Part shown: positions 26,404-34,844 of the stretch, one piece after another
How positions within the stretch are numbered: the first letter of the stretch is position 1
Layout of the letters: each line of letters opens with the position of its first letter
Assembly (NCBI GenBank): GCA_025998875.1
Contig: AP024675.1
Span: 2,143,549-2,207,548, forward strand
Direction of reading: 5' to 3'
DNA length: 64,000 nt
Source of the DNA: Bacteroidota bacterium
Lineage (GTDB): Bacteria; Bacteroidota; Rhodothermia; JANXDC01
The notes under the pieces: generated by a model
Database searches by the model: none
Seen by the model: only the letters and a program-made list of their open reading frames with translations
Told to the model about the DNA's origin: nothing
Made by a program: the position numbers and the translations under genes

Positions 26404-27080
26404 ACAAGACGCGTCTGCTCATCGTAGAGGACGACCAAGACCTGGCCTACGGGCTGCGGGATTTCTTCGAAGACGAAGGCTTTTCCGTCAGCCTGGCCTT
26501 TGACGGTCCACGCGCATTGGCCTGCCTCCGAGAGCGCACTTTTGACCTCATCATTCTGGACGTCATGTTGCCGGGTGTAAGCGGCTTCGAACTGTTGCGC
26601 CGCTGGCGCGAGGAGGGGATACATACGCCTGTGCTCCTGCTTACAGCCAAGGGACAGGAGGCCGATAAGATCGAGGGATTCCGAGCCGGAGCCGACGATT
26701 ACGTCACCAAACCCTTCAGCGCAGCCGAACTGCTTGAACGGGTCCGGGCTATTCTGCGGCGCGCCATCCCGGGCCCGCTGGATGTCTATACCTTCGGCAA
26801 CATTACGGTTAACTTCACCACGCACACAGCCTATAAGGACAATCAGCCCATCAACTTCACCGCTCTGGAGTTCGCCATTCTGAAATACCTCATCGAGCAT
26901 CGGGGCCGATCGGTCTCCCGGCAGCAGCTGCTGCGCGACGTCTGGCAGACGCGCGAAGATCTGGCCACGCGCACCATCGATCGGCATATCGCCAGCCTGC
27001 GCAAAAAAATCGAGGACGACGCAGACAACCCGCGCTACATCGCCACGGTCTACGGCGTGGGATACAAGTTCCTGGGTTGA
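26400..27080 (+). CDS. OmpR-family response regulator
   Basis: This 226-residue regulator has the receiver residues ED-D (VEDDQD), phospho-acceptor D54 (LIILDVMLPGVSG) and K104 (DDYVTKPFSA). A winged-helix DNA-binding domain follows (NFTALEFAILKYL, TIDRHIASLRKKIEDDADNP, VYGVGYKF). It is translationally coupled to the kinase gene upstream. Its stop lies 2 nt from the stop of the convergent NhaC gene. Confidence 0.95.
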   Translation: MNKTRLLIVEDDQDLAYGLRDFFEDEGFSVSLAFDGPRALACLRERTFDLIILDVMLPGVSGFELLRRWREEGIHTPVLLLTAKGQEADKIEGFRAGADDYVTKPFSAAELLERVRAILRRAIPGPLDVYTFGNITVNFTTHTAYKDNQPINFTALEFAILKYLIEHRGRSVSRQQLLRDVWQTREDLATRTIDRHIASLRKKIEDDADNPRYIATVYGVGYKFLG

Positions 27081-27082
27081 GC

Positions 27083-29035
27083 CTACTTCTCCTCCCGGGA
27101 GAGCGGCCCGGCCTCCAGGGTTTGGGCAGCGGGCAGGGCGGCGGGGCGCTCCGGATTGCGGCCAAAGAGGTAGAGGAAGCCGACTATGATCCCGGTGCCG
27201 ACGAGGATGGAGACCCACGGAGGCAGCCCGTAGGCTGTCGGGATATCCCCCACGAGCATACCTATGACGGCCGCCAGCAGGGCATAGGGCAACTGGGTGC
27301 GCACATGATCCATATGATCACAGGCCGAGGACATGGAACTCAGAATGGTCGTATCCGATATGGGGGAGCAGTGATCCCCGAAAACAGCCCCTGCCAGTAC
27401 GGAGCTGATGACCCCGTGTAGGATGAGCCTCTGCCCTTCAACAGGCATACCCGCATCCACGCTCAACGTGTAGGCCAGCGGGATGACCAGGGGCATCATG
27501 ATGGCCATGGTGCCCCAGCTGGTTCCTGTGGCGAAGCTCATGGCCGCCGCAACAAGAAAGACCAGCACGGGCAGCCAGTGGGGGGCAATGGAACCGCGCA
27601 ACAGAGCGACCAGGTAGCTGGCCGTGTGTAGCTCCTCGGTGACCGCCCCGATCGACCAGGCCAACACGAGAATGAGCATGGCCAGCAACATGGCTTTCAG
27701 CCCTCCGAACCAGGCCTCGATGGCCTCTTTCACGGTGAGCAGGCGCTGGATGACGCTGAGCAGAATGGCCACCAGACACCCGGATAGAGAAGCCCAGAGC
27801 AGAGCAAGGTAGGAGTCCGCGTTACTGACAATCTGCCCGATCGTATACGAGGAAACGCCCTGCTCCCGCAAGGCGGCCGTTCCGGTCTGATACAGGCCGT
27901 AGGCCCCCACCAGGAGAACAGCCCCGATGGGCAAAAGGCCGTTGTACCAGCGCGCAGGCAGCAAGGTGTCCTGTTGCGCCGTGCTCTCCGTTAGATCCGT
28001 AGCGGGCACAGAGCCGGGCCGAAGCACCTGGCCTGTACCCCGAGCTCGGCGCTCCGCCTCCAGCATGGGGCCGAAATCCCGATTGAGCAGACCGACCAAG
28101 AGGGCCAGGATCAGGGCAAAAATGGGGTAAAAGCGGTACGGGATCGTCTGCACGAAAACCGAATAGGCTTCCTCTGGCCACTGGATCAGCTTGAGGGCCT
28201 GCTCGATGAGCCCCACTTCGTAGCCGATCCAGGTGGAGATGAGAAAAATGCTGGCCACAGTAGCCGCACCCGTATCCACCAGGAAGGAGAGCTTCTCCCG
28301 GGATATGCGCAGCCGGTCCGTGATAGGACGCATCAGGTTGCCCCGCACAAGCACATTGGCGTAGTCATCGAAAAAGATCACCAGTGCCATGAGCCAGGTG
28401 GCCAGTTGTCCGCCCCGTGCCGTGCGGGCGTAGCGGGTGATCAGGTTGGCGATCCCCCGTGTGCCCCCGTTACGGGAGATCACCCCCACCATGCCCCCGA
28501 AGAGCATGCTGAAGATGATGATCTGCAGGTGGCTGCTCTCCCCCATGGCCCGAAGCACGAAGTAATCCAGTACCCGGTATATTCCTCCTATAAGGTCATA
28601 ATCGAAGACGAAAACCGCCCCGAGCCAGATACCCACCAGGAGCGCGATGACGACCTCGCGCACAAGCAGGGCCAGCAAAATGGCCACAAGCGGAGGCAGC
28701 AGGCTCAGTATCGGGGGAATGACACGCAGTTCGTGCGTGGCCTCAAAACCAGGCCCCTGCAGACGGATCGTTCGTTTCCCTGTTCCGGCCAGTACGGCCT
28801 CCGGGATATCGAGGCGTCCGTGCTGAAAACGAGCCTGAAACAGACCCTCAAGCCCCTCCAGACGAACCGAGTCGGAAAAGGTCTGCAGTACAGCCCCCGT
28901 GCTATCCCGGGCCGTGACGCGCAGCGCAAAGGGGATCCCGTCGAGCACCACACGGGGTGCCTCGAAGTCGAACCGATCCGGCACCTGCCCCCAGGCCGGA
29001 AGGGCACAGAGCAACAGCAGGACAATCGATCGCAC
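27083..29035 (-). CDS. NhaC-family Na+/H+ antiporter with an N-terminal periplasmic domain
   Basis: This 650-residue protein starts at GTG 29035, 7 nt after AGAGGAG. It opens with a cleavable-looking signal (VRSIVLLLLCALPAWGQ) and about 90 residues of beta-rich sequence (VLDGIPFALRVTARDSTGAV ...), before a membrane part of some 11-13 helices. The membrane part carries NhaC-type motifs: FFDDYANVLVRGNLMRPITD, VDTGAATVASIFLISTWIGY, ATGTSWGTMAIMMP and FGDHCSPISDTTILSS. The added periplasmic domain is unlike the plain transporter. Substrate could be Na+/H+ or an organic solute exchanged for Na+. Confidence 0.88.
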   Translation of the reverse strand: MRSIVLLLLCALPAWGQVPDRFDFEAPRVVLDGIPFALRVTARDSTGAVLQTFSDSVRLEGLEGLFQARFQHGRLDIPEAVLAGTGKRTIRLQGPGFEATHELRVIPPILSLLPPLVAILLALLVREVVIALLVGIWLGAVFVFDYDLIGGIYRVLDYFVLRAMGESSHLQIIIFSMLFGGMVGVISRNGGTRGIANLITRYARTARGGQLATWLMALVIFFDDYANVLVRGNLMRPITDRLRISREKLSFLVDTGAATVASIFLISTWIGYEVGLIEQALKLIQWPEEAYSVFVQTIPYRFYPIFALILALLVGLLNRDFGPMLEAERRARGTGQVLRPGSVPATDLTESTAQQDTLLPARWYNGLLPIGAVLLVGAYGLYQTGTAALREQGVSSYTIGQIVSNADSYLALLWASLSGCLVAILLSVIQRLLTVKEAIEAWFGGLKAMLLAMLILVLAWSIGAVTEELHTASYLVALLRGSIAPHWLPVLVFLVAAAMSFATGTSWGTMAIMMPLVIPLAYTLSVDAGMPVEGQRLILHGVISSVLAGAVFGDHCSPISDTTILSSMSSACDHMDHVRTQLPYALLAAVIGMLVGDIPTAYGLPPWVSILVGTGIIVGFLYLFGRNPERPAALPAAQTLEAGPLSREEK

Positions 29036-29167
29036 CCGAAGGCTCCTCTGGCTTATTGGGACACACCGAACACGGTGGAAAAAACGCCCAATGTTACGCG
29101 TTTCTTCCCGCTCGGGGCAAACCATCTCGAACCCGAAACGCGCCGGGGGGCGGTCGGACACGCTCTC

Positions 29168-31387
29168 TTAGAAATACACCCGATAGAGCAGCTTCACGTT
29201 GCGGCCCGGCTCGGGCATAATGGCCTTGATGCGGGACAGATGCTGCCGGTACAGGCGGTTGGTGAGGTTCTCCGCCCCTAGCACGAGCGTGTGCAAACAT
29301 GCCCCCCGCGTCCAGTAGTACTGCACCGAGGCGTCGAAGACGGCATATCCCGGCGTGGGCTCTTCGAAGGCATGCACTCGGTTCTGTCCCGCAGCCCATC
29401 GGAGGACGAGCATGGCCGAAAGCGGACCGCTTCCGTAGCGGAGCTCCAGACGCCCCTGCGGCGGAGGGATCATGGGCAGCGGCGCATCCCCCGGCACGAA
29501 CCCGGCCCGCACGTAGCTGGCCGAGGTGGCCAGGGCCCAGGAGGACATCAAGCGCCACTCCAGCGTCCCCTCCGCTCCCCAGAAAAGCGCATCCGTACCC
29601 GTGTACTGGTAGACGGGAAGCAGGGTACGGGGGTTGATCTGGCCTGTAGGTCGGGGGAAGATATAGCCGTAGATGCGGTTCCGGTACCCGGTCAACTCCA
29701 GACGGCCTCCGGGGGGCGACCAGCGCAGGGAAAATTCCAGACCGTAGCCCACCTCCTGTCCCAGAGCCGGATTGCCCACCTCGAAAGAGTAGCTGGCCAG
29801 ATGTGGGCCCTCGGAGTACAGCTCTTCCAGCTCCGGAGCCCGAAAGGCGCGCGTCAGCCCCACACGCACGTCCATGTGGTAGGGTAGCGTCCGAGCCAGG
29901 GTCACGGCAGTTGCAACATTCCCGAAACGACGGCTTCGGATAGCTCCGATGGTGCGGGACGTGCGCTCCTCGTATGGACTTACCTGACTGCCTTCGGTTC
30001 GCAGGGCCGCCCGGAGCAGCCAAGGTCCGGAAGACCATTCCTGATAGGCGGCCAGGGCCAGATTCAGCATCCATGCTGCCGGGGTAGAGACCCCTCCTCC
30101 GGCGGCGAAATCGCGATATCTTATCTCCAGGGCGACCGCCCCATTTCGGAAGGGTCCCCACCGGCTCTGTCGGGCCAGCGCGCGGGCCTGGTAGGCGAAC
30201 AGGGCGTAGTCGGTACCCACAATCCCACCGGATTCGAGCTCACGCAGGGCAAACAGGGTCGCGTCCTGTTTGAAGAGCAGGCCACTCCAGGACCCACCAT
30301 GCAGCGCCAGCTCAGCCTGAGCCGATAGCTGAGCGCGGGCCATCTCGACCGTAACCCCCTCGGGATGGGCACCCACGAATCCTCCCGGAACCCCGTAGCG
30401 AGCGGCATATCCCAGAGCCGAAATCCCAATAGCCCCCCAGGTCCGATTCAGCCCCCACCCCATCGCCGCGCTGGCGCTGGTCAGTCCGCTGTTGCGCAGC
30501 GGCCCGGAAGGGGTGCGCACATCCCCCATACGGCGCAGGGAGGCATCCACCCGGGCCGTTCCGGACAGGATCGGAAGCAGCAGCCCCATACCCCCGGCCA
30601 GACCGGCGCTTACGGATTCCGCCTGCAGGCTGGCCGCTCCGTGCAGGTGATCGGTCTGTTGCTCTGGGATCGTCCCGCGCACCACGTTGAGCACGCCCGT
30701 CAGGACGTTCGGGCTATAGAGTAGCGCTTCCGGACCGCGCAGAATCTCGATTCGTTCTGCCTGCAGGGGATCGATGGCCACGGCATGATCGGGGCTGGTC
30801 GCAGACAGATCCCCGGTTCCCGCCCCATCCTCCAGGATCGCGACCCGGTGCCCGCTCATCCCCCGCAGTACGGGTCGGGCGGTGGCCGGACCCATGCTCG
30901 AGGAGGCCAGTCCGGGCTCCTGAGCCAGCGTCTCGGCCAGCGTGCGCGCCAGCATGTGCCGGAGCCGCACCCCGTGCACGACGCTACCCAGTGTCCCGGC
31001 CAACCCCTTGCGCGCCTCGAGATCCGAAGTAACCTCTACGGTCTGCATCATCACGGCCGTGCTCGGCATGCGGATCTCGACCACGGTGCGCGGCGGGCGC
31101 ACCTCCACGCGCACGCTCGTGTTCTCATAGCCGATTCGAAAGGCACGCAGCGTGTACGTACCGGGAGGCACGTTGGAGATCTCAAACCGTCCATCCTCAT
31201 GCGCCGTGGCCGAGCGCCCCAGCTCGACGAGCAGTATCGAGGTCCAGCCCAATCCCTCTCCGGTATCCCGATCTCGGACCTGCCCCTGCAGCACAGCCGT
31301 CCGAACCTGGGGCAGACCGGATACCGGGGCGAGGATCGCCCACAGGGCCATCCCCGCCCGGAAGATCAGCTGTTGCGTGCGGCTCAT
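29168..31387 (-). CDS. TonB-dependent receptor
   Basis: This 739-residue outer-membrane receptor has a signal peptide, then a carboxypeptidase-like regulatory domain (about 30-110: LQGQVRDRDTGEGLGWTSI ... GRFEISNVPPGTYTLRAF). A plug domain (about 125-230; RPVLRGMSGHRVAILEDG, IEILRGPEALLYSP) and a barrel follow. The barrel ends in an aromatic residue (YRVYF), typical of outer-membrane proteins. It starts inside the stop of the His-rich lipoprotein gene (ATGA). The neighbours suggest metal or metal-complex uptake; zinc or copper are the best guesses but are not shown by the receptor itself. Confidence 0.92.
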   Translation of the reverse strand: MSRTQQLIFRAGMALWAILAPVSGLPQVRTAVLQGQVRDRDTGEGLGWTSILLVELGRSATAHEDGRFEISNVPPGTYTLRAFRIGYENTSVRVEVRPPRTVVEIRMPSTAVMMQTVEVTSDLEARKGLAGTLGSVVHGVRLRHMLARTLAETLAQEPGLASSSMGPATARPVLRGMSGHRVAILEDGAGTGDLSATSPDHAVAIDPLQAERIEILRGPEALLYSPNVLTGVLNVVRGTIPEQQTDHLHGAASLQAESVSAGLAGGMGLLLPILSGTARVDASLRRMGDVRTPSGPLRNSGLTSASAAMGWGLNRTWGAIGISALGYAARYGVPGGFVGAHPEGVTVEMARAQLSAQAELALHGGSWSGLLFKQDATLFALRELESGGIVGTDYALFAYQARALARQSRWGPFRNGAVALEIRYRDFAAGGGVSTPAAWMLNLALAAYQEWSSGPWLLRAALRTEGSQVSPYEERTSRTIGAIRSRRFGNVATAVTLARTLPYHMDVRVGLTRAFRAPELEELYSEGPHLASYSFEVGNPALGQEVGYGLEFSLRWSPPGGRLELTGYRNRIYGYIFPRPTGQINPRTLLPVYQYTGTDALFWGAEGTLEWRLMSSWALATSASYVRAGFVPGDAPLPMIPPPQGRLELRYGSGPLSAMLVLRWAAGQNRVHAFEEPTPGYAVFDASVQYYWTRGACLHTLVLGAENLTNRLYRQHLSRIKAIMPEPGRNVKLLYRVYF

Positions 31388-31809
31388 GAAGATACACTGA
31401 CCGGTATCGGAGGCGTGCGGAAATCGGCATGTCCTGCGTGCAGGAGCACGATCTCCAGGGTCGTCTGCCCCGGGCTTAAACCCCGCAGGTAAAACGTCCA
31501 GCTTGACCCTGTCCGGACAGAGGCTATGGTCGTATTGCCCACGTTAAGCTGCAGGCTGTACTCCTGTGCATCGGGCTGAAAGGAGTGCTCATCTGCGTCC
31601 AGAAAACGCACCTCGATGGGGCCGATCTCCTGGGCAATGCGCACCGAAAGAGAACCCGTCACGCGCCCTTCCCATACGCGCACCACCTCCTGTCCGGAAA
31701 GCAGGAGCAACAAACCCTCGGCCTCGCTGTGCTCTTCATGCTTATGTCCAAAGAGCCCGCATCCGGCCATGAGCAGAAGCAGGCCCAGTACATGTGCCCG
31801 GTGTTTCAT
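31384..31809 (-). CDS. His-rich lipoprotein linked to the TonB receptor
   Basis: This 141-residue protein has a lipoprotein signal (LGLLLLMAGC) followed at once by GLFGHKHEEHSEAEG, a histidine- and glutamate-rich stretch suited to metal binding. The remaining about 110 residues look like one Ig-like beta domain, ending ADFRTPPIPVSV. Similar small lipoproteins beside TonB receptors occur in Bacteroidota, but I know no assigned function. Its ribosome-binding site GGAGGG lies in the 3' arm of a strong hairpin. It is translationally coupled to the receptor downstream. Confidence 0.82.
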   Translation of the reverse strand: MKHRAHVLGLLLLMAGCGLFGHKHEEHSEAEGLLLLLSGQEVVRVWEGRVTGSLSVRIAQEIGPIEVRFLDADEHSFQPDAQEYSLQLNVGNTTIASVRTGSSWTFYLRGLSPGQTTLEIVLLHAGHADFRTPPIPVSVSS

Positions 31810-31818
31810 GGTTCGATA

Positions 31819-31887
31819 CCCTCCGTTTTTGCTTGATCTGCCTGCGATTCAAGCCCTTTGCGGGGCGATCAAGCACACAACGGAGGG
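31819..31887 (-). promoter_or_regulatory. Hairpin that sequesters the lipoprotein ribosome-binding site
   Basis: On the minus strand the 5' arm (31887-31867) and 3' arm (31838-31819) pair as 9 bp, a 3x2 internal loop, then 9 bp, around a 28-nt loop. The GGAGGG ribosome-binding site, 9 nt before the ATG at 31809, is part of the 3' arm. The stop codon of the upstream His/Cys-rich gene (31871-31869) lies in the 5' arm. Ribosomes finishing that gene would open the helix. There is no T-run, so it is not a terminator. Confidence 0.8.
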
Positions 31888-32195
31888 GCGCGAATCGGCC
31901 GGAGGGGGAAAAGCACGCCATAGGCGCCATGGGCGCAGGGAAGCAGAAGGCGCTGCATGGGCTGGGCCTGATACGGGGCCGGGGAACCGGCTAACCACAA
32001 ATCCCGGCCACTATGCCAGCACCACCAGCAGGAAAGGGAAAGGTATTCGGCCTCATGCCAGTGGACCTGTCCGCCTCGGGCATCGGCGCAGAGGGCTGTC
32101 CAGCGCTCATGCCGATGCTCGGCCCCCGCGGGCCTGTATCCGTCTGAGACCCAGAGGATGAGCAGCGGAACAATCCACTTCCAGCGCATAGGCAT
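31869..32195 (-). CDS. Small secreted His/Cys/Trp-rich protein
   Basis: This 108-residue protein has a clear signal peptide (MPMRWKWIVPLLILWVSDGY, ending near PAGA). A mature part begins EHRHERW and contains VHWHEAEYLS, the CxxC-like CWWCWHSG, LPCAHGAYG and a terminal PPLCA. These His and Cys clusters suggest metal binding or sensing. The gene leads the lipoprotein-TonB receptor operon. The start could be ATG 32195 or 32189. The former overlaps the operator-like dyad, leaving a leader of only a few bases. I do not recognise the family. Confidence 0.68.
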   Translation of the reverse strand: MPMRWKWIVPLLILWVSDGYRPAGAEHRHERWTALCADARGGQVHWHEAEYLSLSCWWCWHSGRDLWLAGSPAPYQAQPMQRLLLPCAHGAYGVLFPLRPIRAPPLCA

Positions 32196-32211
32196 AGGCC
32201 ATGTGGCCTAT
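32194..32211. promoter_or_regulatory. Operator-like dyad over the promoter and start codon
   Basis: The 18-bp sequence ATAGGCCA-TG-TGGCCTAT has perfect 8-bp arms. It touches the -7 element on one side and contains part of the first ATG (32195-32193) on the other. This placement suits a repressor, for example a metal-dependent one. Confidence 0.55.
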
Positions 32212-32240
32212 ATGGTAAAAACAACCGGAAGAAAAAGCAA
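32210..32240 (-). promoter_or_regulatory. Promoter of the His-rich/TonB receptor operon
   Basis: On the minus strand TTG (32240-32238), 20 nt, then TACCATAT (32217-32210). The spacing fits, but the -7 element is weak, matching mainly at TA. Confidence 0.35.
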
Positions 32241-32279
32241 TAAACAGAGCGTAACGAAATGGAAACGCCCCGCTTTCGG

Positions 32280-33125
32280 CTACCCCGAAGCAAGCCGCTC
32301 CACGGCCTCGGCCACGCGCTCCATAAGCCAGCGGGGTGTGGAGGTGGCCCCGCAGATGCCTACCGATTCGGCCCCCTGGAACCATGCGGGGTCCAGATCC
32401 GCCTCGCTTTCGATGAAATACGTGCGCTCGTTGTGCGCCCGGCAAATTTCATAGAGCACCCGACCGTTGGAGCTTTTCCGGCCGGCCACGAAAAGGACCA
32501 CGTCGTGCTGTCGGGCGAATTGAGCCAGGTGCTGATCGCGATTGGAAACCTGACGGCAGATCGTATCGAAGGTCTGCGCCTCCGGCTGCCGAGCTTCCAC
32601 CAGAGCGCGCAGGCGGGAGTAGGCCTCCAGGGACTTCGTGGTCTGGGAAAAGAGGGCAACGGGTCGCCCCCAGTCTATCTGCTCCAGGTCCTCTTCGGAT
32701 CGGATCACAAGCGCGCTGCCCCCGGTCTGCCCCACCAGGCCGCGCACCTCGGGATGATCTATTTTTCCGTAGATGACCACCTGATAGCCCGCATCATGGG
32801 CCTGCTTGACCCGGTTCTGCAACTTGAGCACAACAGGGCAGGAGGCATCCACGAGCGTGAGGTTGTTCTGTCGAGCGATTGCGTACGTCTCCGGAGGCTC
32901 TCCATGGGCGCGAATAAGTACAGTGGCGTTTTGCAGCGTGCGCAACTCTTCGTGCGTGATCGTACGCAGCCCCATCCGGCGCAGACGCGCTACTTCCAGG
33001 TCGTTGTGCACGATATCGCCCAGGCAATAGACGACGGGCTCCGACTCCAGCAGGGCTTCGGCCACCGCCACGGCGTACTCCACCCCGAAACAGAAGCCCG
33101 ATTCCGGATCCACCACCACGCGCAT
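32280..33125 (-). CDS. ispH: 4-hydroxy-3-methylbut-2-enyl diphosphate reductase
   Basis: This 281-residue [4Fe-4S] enzyme performs the last step of the MEP isoprenoid pathway, giving IPP and DMAPP. The three cluster cysteines are visible as C12 (SGFCFGVEYA), C96 (VDASCPVV) and C190 (DTICRQVSNRDQ). The motifs RAHGEPPETY, YGKIDHPEV and AGRKSSNGRVLYEI, plus the terminal GATSTPRWL, are also present. It begins 18 nt after the cmk stop and closes a run of small housekeeping genes. Confidence 0.96.
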   Translation of the reverse strand: MRVVVDPESGFCFGVEYAVAVAEALLESEPVVYCLGDIVHNDLEVARLRRMGLRTITHEELRTLQNATVLIRAHGEPPETYAIARQNNLTLVDASCPVVLKLQNRVKQAHDAGYQVVIYGKIDHPEVRGLVGQTGGSALVIRSEEDLEQIDWGRPVALFSQTTKSLEAYSRLRALVEARQPEAQTFDTICRQVSNRDQHLAQFARQHDVVLFVAGRKSSNGRVLYEICRAHNERTYFIESEADLDPAWFQGAESVGICGATSTPRWLMERVAEAVERLASG

Positions 33126-33143
33126 AGGACCTTCCCCGGCTTG

Positions 33144-33857
33144 TTATTTCGCCTCCGAAGTCTCCGCAATCCCGTAACGGATGCGACGGATTTCTCGTGC
33201 CCACTGCAGGATACGAGCGACCTGCTCCTCGACGGAGAGCGTCGTGGTATCCAGGATTCGGGCATCGGCGGCGGGCCTGAGCGGAGCGATCGGACGCATA
33301 GCGTCCCGCTCATCACGCTTCCGCAGCTCAGCTTCCACCTGCTCAGGGGAGATCTCCACGCCCTGGCTGTGCAGTTCCTGCCAGCGCCGTCGGGCGCGTT
33401 CCCGCAGGTCGGCTACGAGGAAAACCTTCAGGTCCGCATCCGGGAAGACCACCGTTCCGATGTCCCGTCCCTCGACCACCAGTCCGCCGGCTTCTCCCAG
33501 GGCGCGCTGCCGATCCAGAAGCCAGGCGCGCACCGCGGGTAGGGCGCTGACCTCGCTGGCGTGAGCGGCCACCTCGGGTTGATACAACGCATCGGTCACA
33601 TCCTGCCCATCGACCCAGACCCGAAACCCTTCCGAAGCCGGGCGCAGTTCCAGCCGGAGCGCATCGAGGGCCTCCGAGATACGCTCCGGCTCTCCGGGCC
33701 ATATGCCGCGCTTGAGGAGGGCCCACGTTACGGCACGATAGAGCGCACCCGTGTTCAGATGGGGCACGCCCAGGGCGCGGGCCAGAAGCCGGGCCGTGGT
33801 GGATTTGCCCGATCCGGCTGGACCATCGATGGCGATCAGGATGTCCTGTCGGGGCAT
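33144..33857 (-). CDS. cmk: Cytidylate kinase
   Basis: This 237-residue protein phosphorylates CMP/dCMP. The P-loop GPAGSGKST sits at about residues 12-20. Substrate-binding parts LNTGALYRAVTW, VEGRDIGTVVFPDADLKVFL and RARRRWQEL are typical. It ends with ILQWAREIRRIRYGIAETSE. It overlaps the end of ruvX by 22 nt. CMP released by the CDP-alcohol enzyme of the window would be recycled by this kinase, though the genes are not linked. Confidence 0.96.
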   Translation of the reverse strand: MPRQDILIAIDGPAGSGKSTTARLLARALGVPHLNTGALYRAVTWALLKRGIWPGEPERISEALDALRLELRPASEGFRVWVDGQDVTDALYQPEVAAHASEVSALPAVRAWLLDRQRALGEAGGLVVEGRDIGTVVFPDADLKVFLVADLRERARRRWQELHSQGVEISPEQVEAELRKRDERDAMRPIAPLRPAADARILDTTTLSVEEQVARILQWAREIRRIRYGIAETSEAK

Positions 33858-34270
33858 AGCCGCTGCGCGTCGAGATACTCCTGCAGGATAAGGGCCGCTG
33901 CGGCCCGGTCCAGGCGGCCTTTATCCTGGCGCGCCCGCCGGGGAAGCCCCGAAAGCCGCAGCAGCTGTTGTGCCTGTACCGTGCTGAAGCGCTCATCCCA
34001 TCGGATGAGCCGCAAGCCCGGAAGACGGCGCTCGATACGCCGCATATACGCCTCCACCTCCCGGGCCGCCTCCCCCACCCTGCCCTCCATATCCAGGGGC
34101 CAGCCCACCACGAGCACCTCGATCCCCTCCTGATGTACCAGGTGCTCAAGGACCCGAATGGCCTCCTCCTGTGTATACGTGCCCACGGGTCGAGCCAGCA
34201 ACCCGAGCCGATCGCTGATGGCCAGCCCCACGCGCTTGCGCCCGTAATCCAGAGCCGCTACGGGTTTCAT
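33836..34270 (-). CDS. ruvX: Putative Holliday junction resolvase / pre-16S rRNA nuclease
   Basis: This 144-residue RNase H-fold protein shows ALDYGRKRVGLAISD at the N-terminus, VVGWPLDMEGRVG and RWDERFSTVQAQQLLR with the expected acidic residues. The C-terminal AAALILQEYLD completes the active site. Family members process pre-16S rRNA or resolve junctions. The start shares an ATGA with the glutaredoxin stop, and the end overlaps cmk. Confidence 0.93.
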   Translation of the reverse strand: MKPVAALDYGRKRVGLAISDRLGLLARPVGTYTQEEAIRVLEHLVHQEGIEVLVVGWPLDMEGRVGEAAREVEAYMRRIERRLPGLRLIRWDERFSTVQAQQLLRLSGLPRRARQDKGRLDRAAAALILQEYLDAQRLCPDRTS

Positions 34271-34506
34271 GACCGCACCCCGAGCAACTCGCCCAGCAGG
34301 GCAAGGGGAGGATTGCCGTAGAACCGATCCCCGATCTGAATCGTGGGCACCCGGCGCCGACCTGCATTATATCGGAGCACAAGCGCCTCGGCTTCCGGAT
34401 CCCGGTCGATATCCACCTCCTCGTAGGGGATACCGTGCTGGCGCAAAAACCACTTGGCCCGGTGACAGTCCGGACACCAGGAGGTCGTATACAGACGCAC
34501 CTGCAT
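34267..34506 (-). CDS. Glutaredoxin-like protein
   Basis: This 79-residue thioredoxin-fold protein has the redox motif C11-P-D-C14 (YTTSWCPDCHRAKWFL) and the cis-proline segment RRVPTIQIGD. It resembles mycoredoxin/NrdH-type proteins more than classic glutathione-dependent Grx. A bacillithiol-type partner is plausible, given the bshB1 gene in the window, but this is inference. It overlaps both neighbours by a few bases. Confidence 0.9.
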   Translation of the reverse strand: MQVRLYTTSWCPDCHRAKWFLRQHGIPYEEVDIDRDPEAEALVLRYNAGRRRVPTIQIGDRFYGNPPLALLGELLGVRS

Positions 34507-34844
34507 TAGACCACCTCCAGATGCCGCTGTAGACGCTCTACGAGCATGTGCTTGGGCACGGCGCCGATGAGCTGATCGACCACCTGCCCGTTTTTGAACA
34601 GGAGCAGCGTGGGAATGGAGCGGATGTTATACTGCATGGAGACCTGCGGGTTTTCGTCCACATCCAGCTTGCCGACCTTCACCCGTCCGGCATATTCCCG
34701 GGCCAACTCCTCGATAATGGGGGCGATCATGCGGCAGGGACCGCACCAGGGCGCCCAGAAATCCACCAGTACGGGCACCTCGGCCTGCAGTACCTCCTGT
34801 TCGAAGTTCTGATCGGTCAGCGTAACGAGATGATCCTGGGCCAT
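34506..34844 (-). CDS. trxA: Thioredoxin
   Basis: This 112-residue protein has the active site W-C34-G-P-C37 within [20 protein letters not shown], the buried KLDVDENP segment and the cis-proline [13 protein letters not shown]. It reduces disulfides in the cytoplasm. AGGAGG lies 6 nt before the ATG. Its TAA overlaps the ATG of the glutaredoxin gene. Confidence 0.96.
   Translation of the reverse strand: MAQDHLVTLTDQNFEQEVLQAEVPVLVDFWAPWCGPCRMIAPIIEELAREYAGRVKVGKLDVDENPQVSMQYNIRSIPTLLLFKNGQVVDQLIGAVPKHMLVERLQRHLEVV

Noticed and set aside
31810-32279. Possible cobalamin riboswitch ahead of the TonB receptor operon
   Set aside because: No B12-box-like core or GCCACTG element is present. The region instead encodes the small His/Cys-rich protein.
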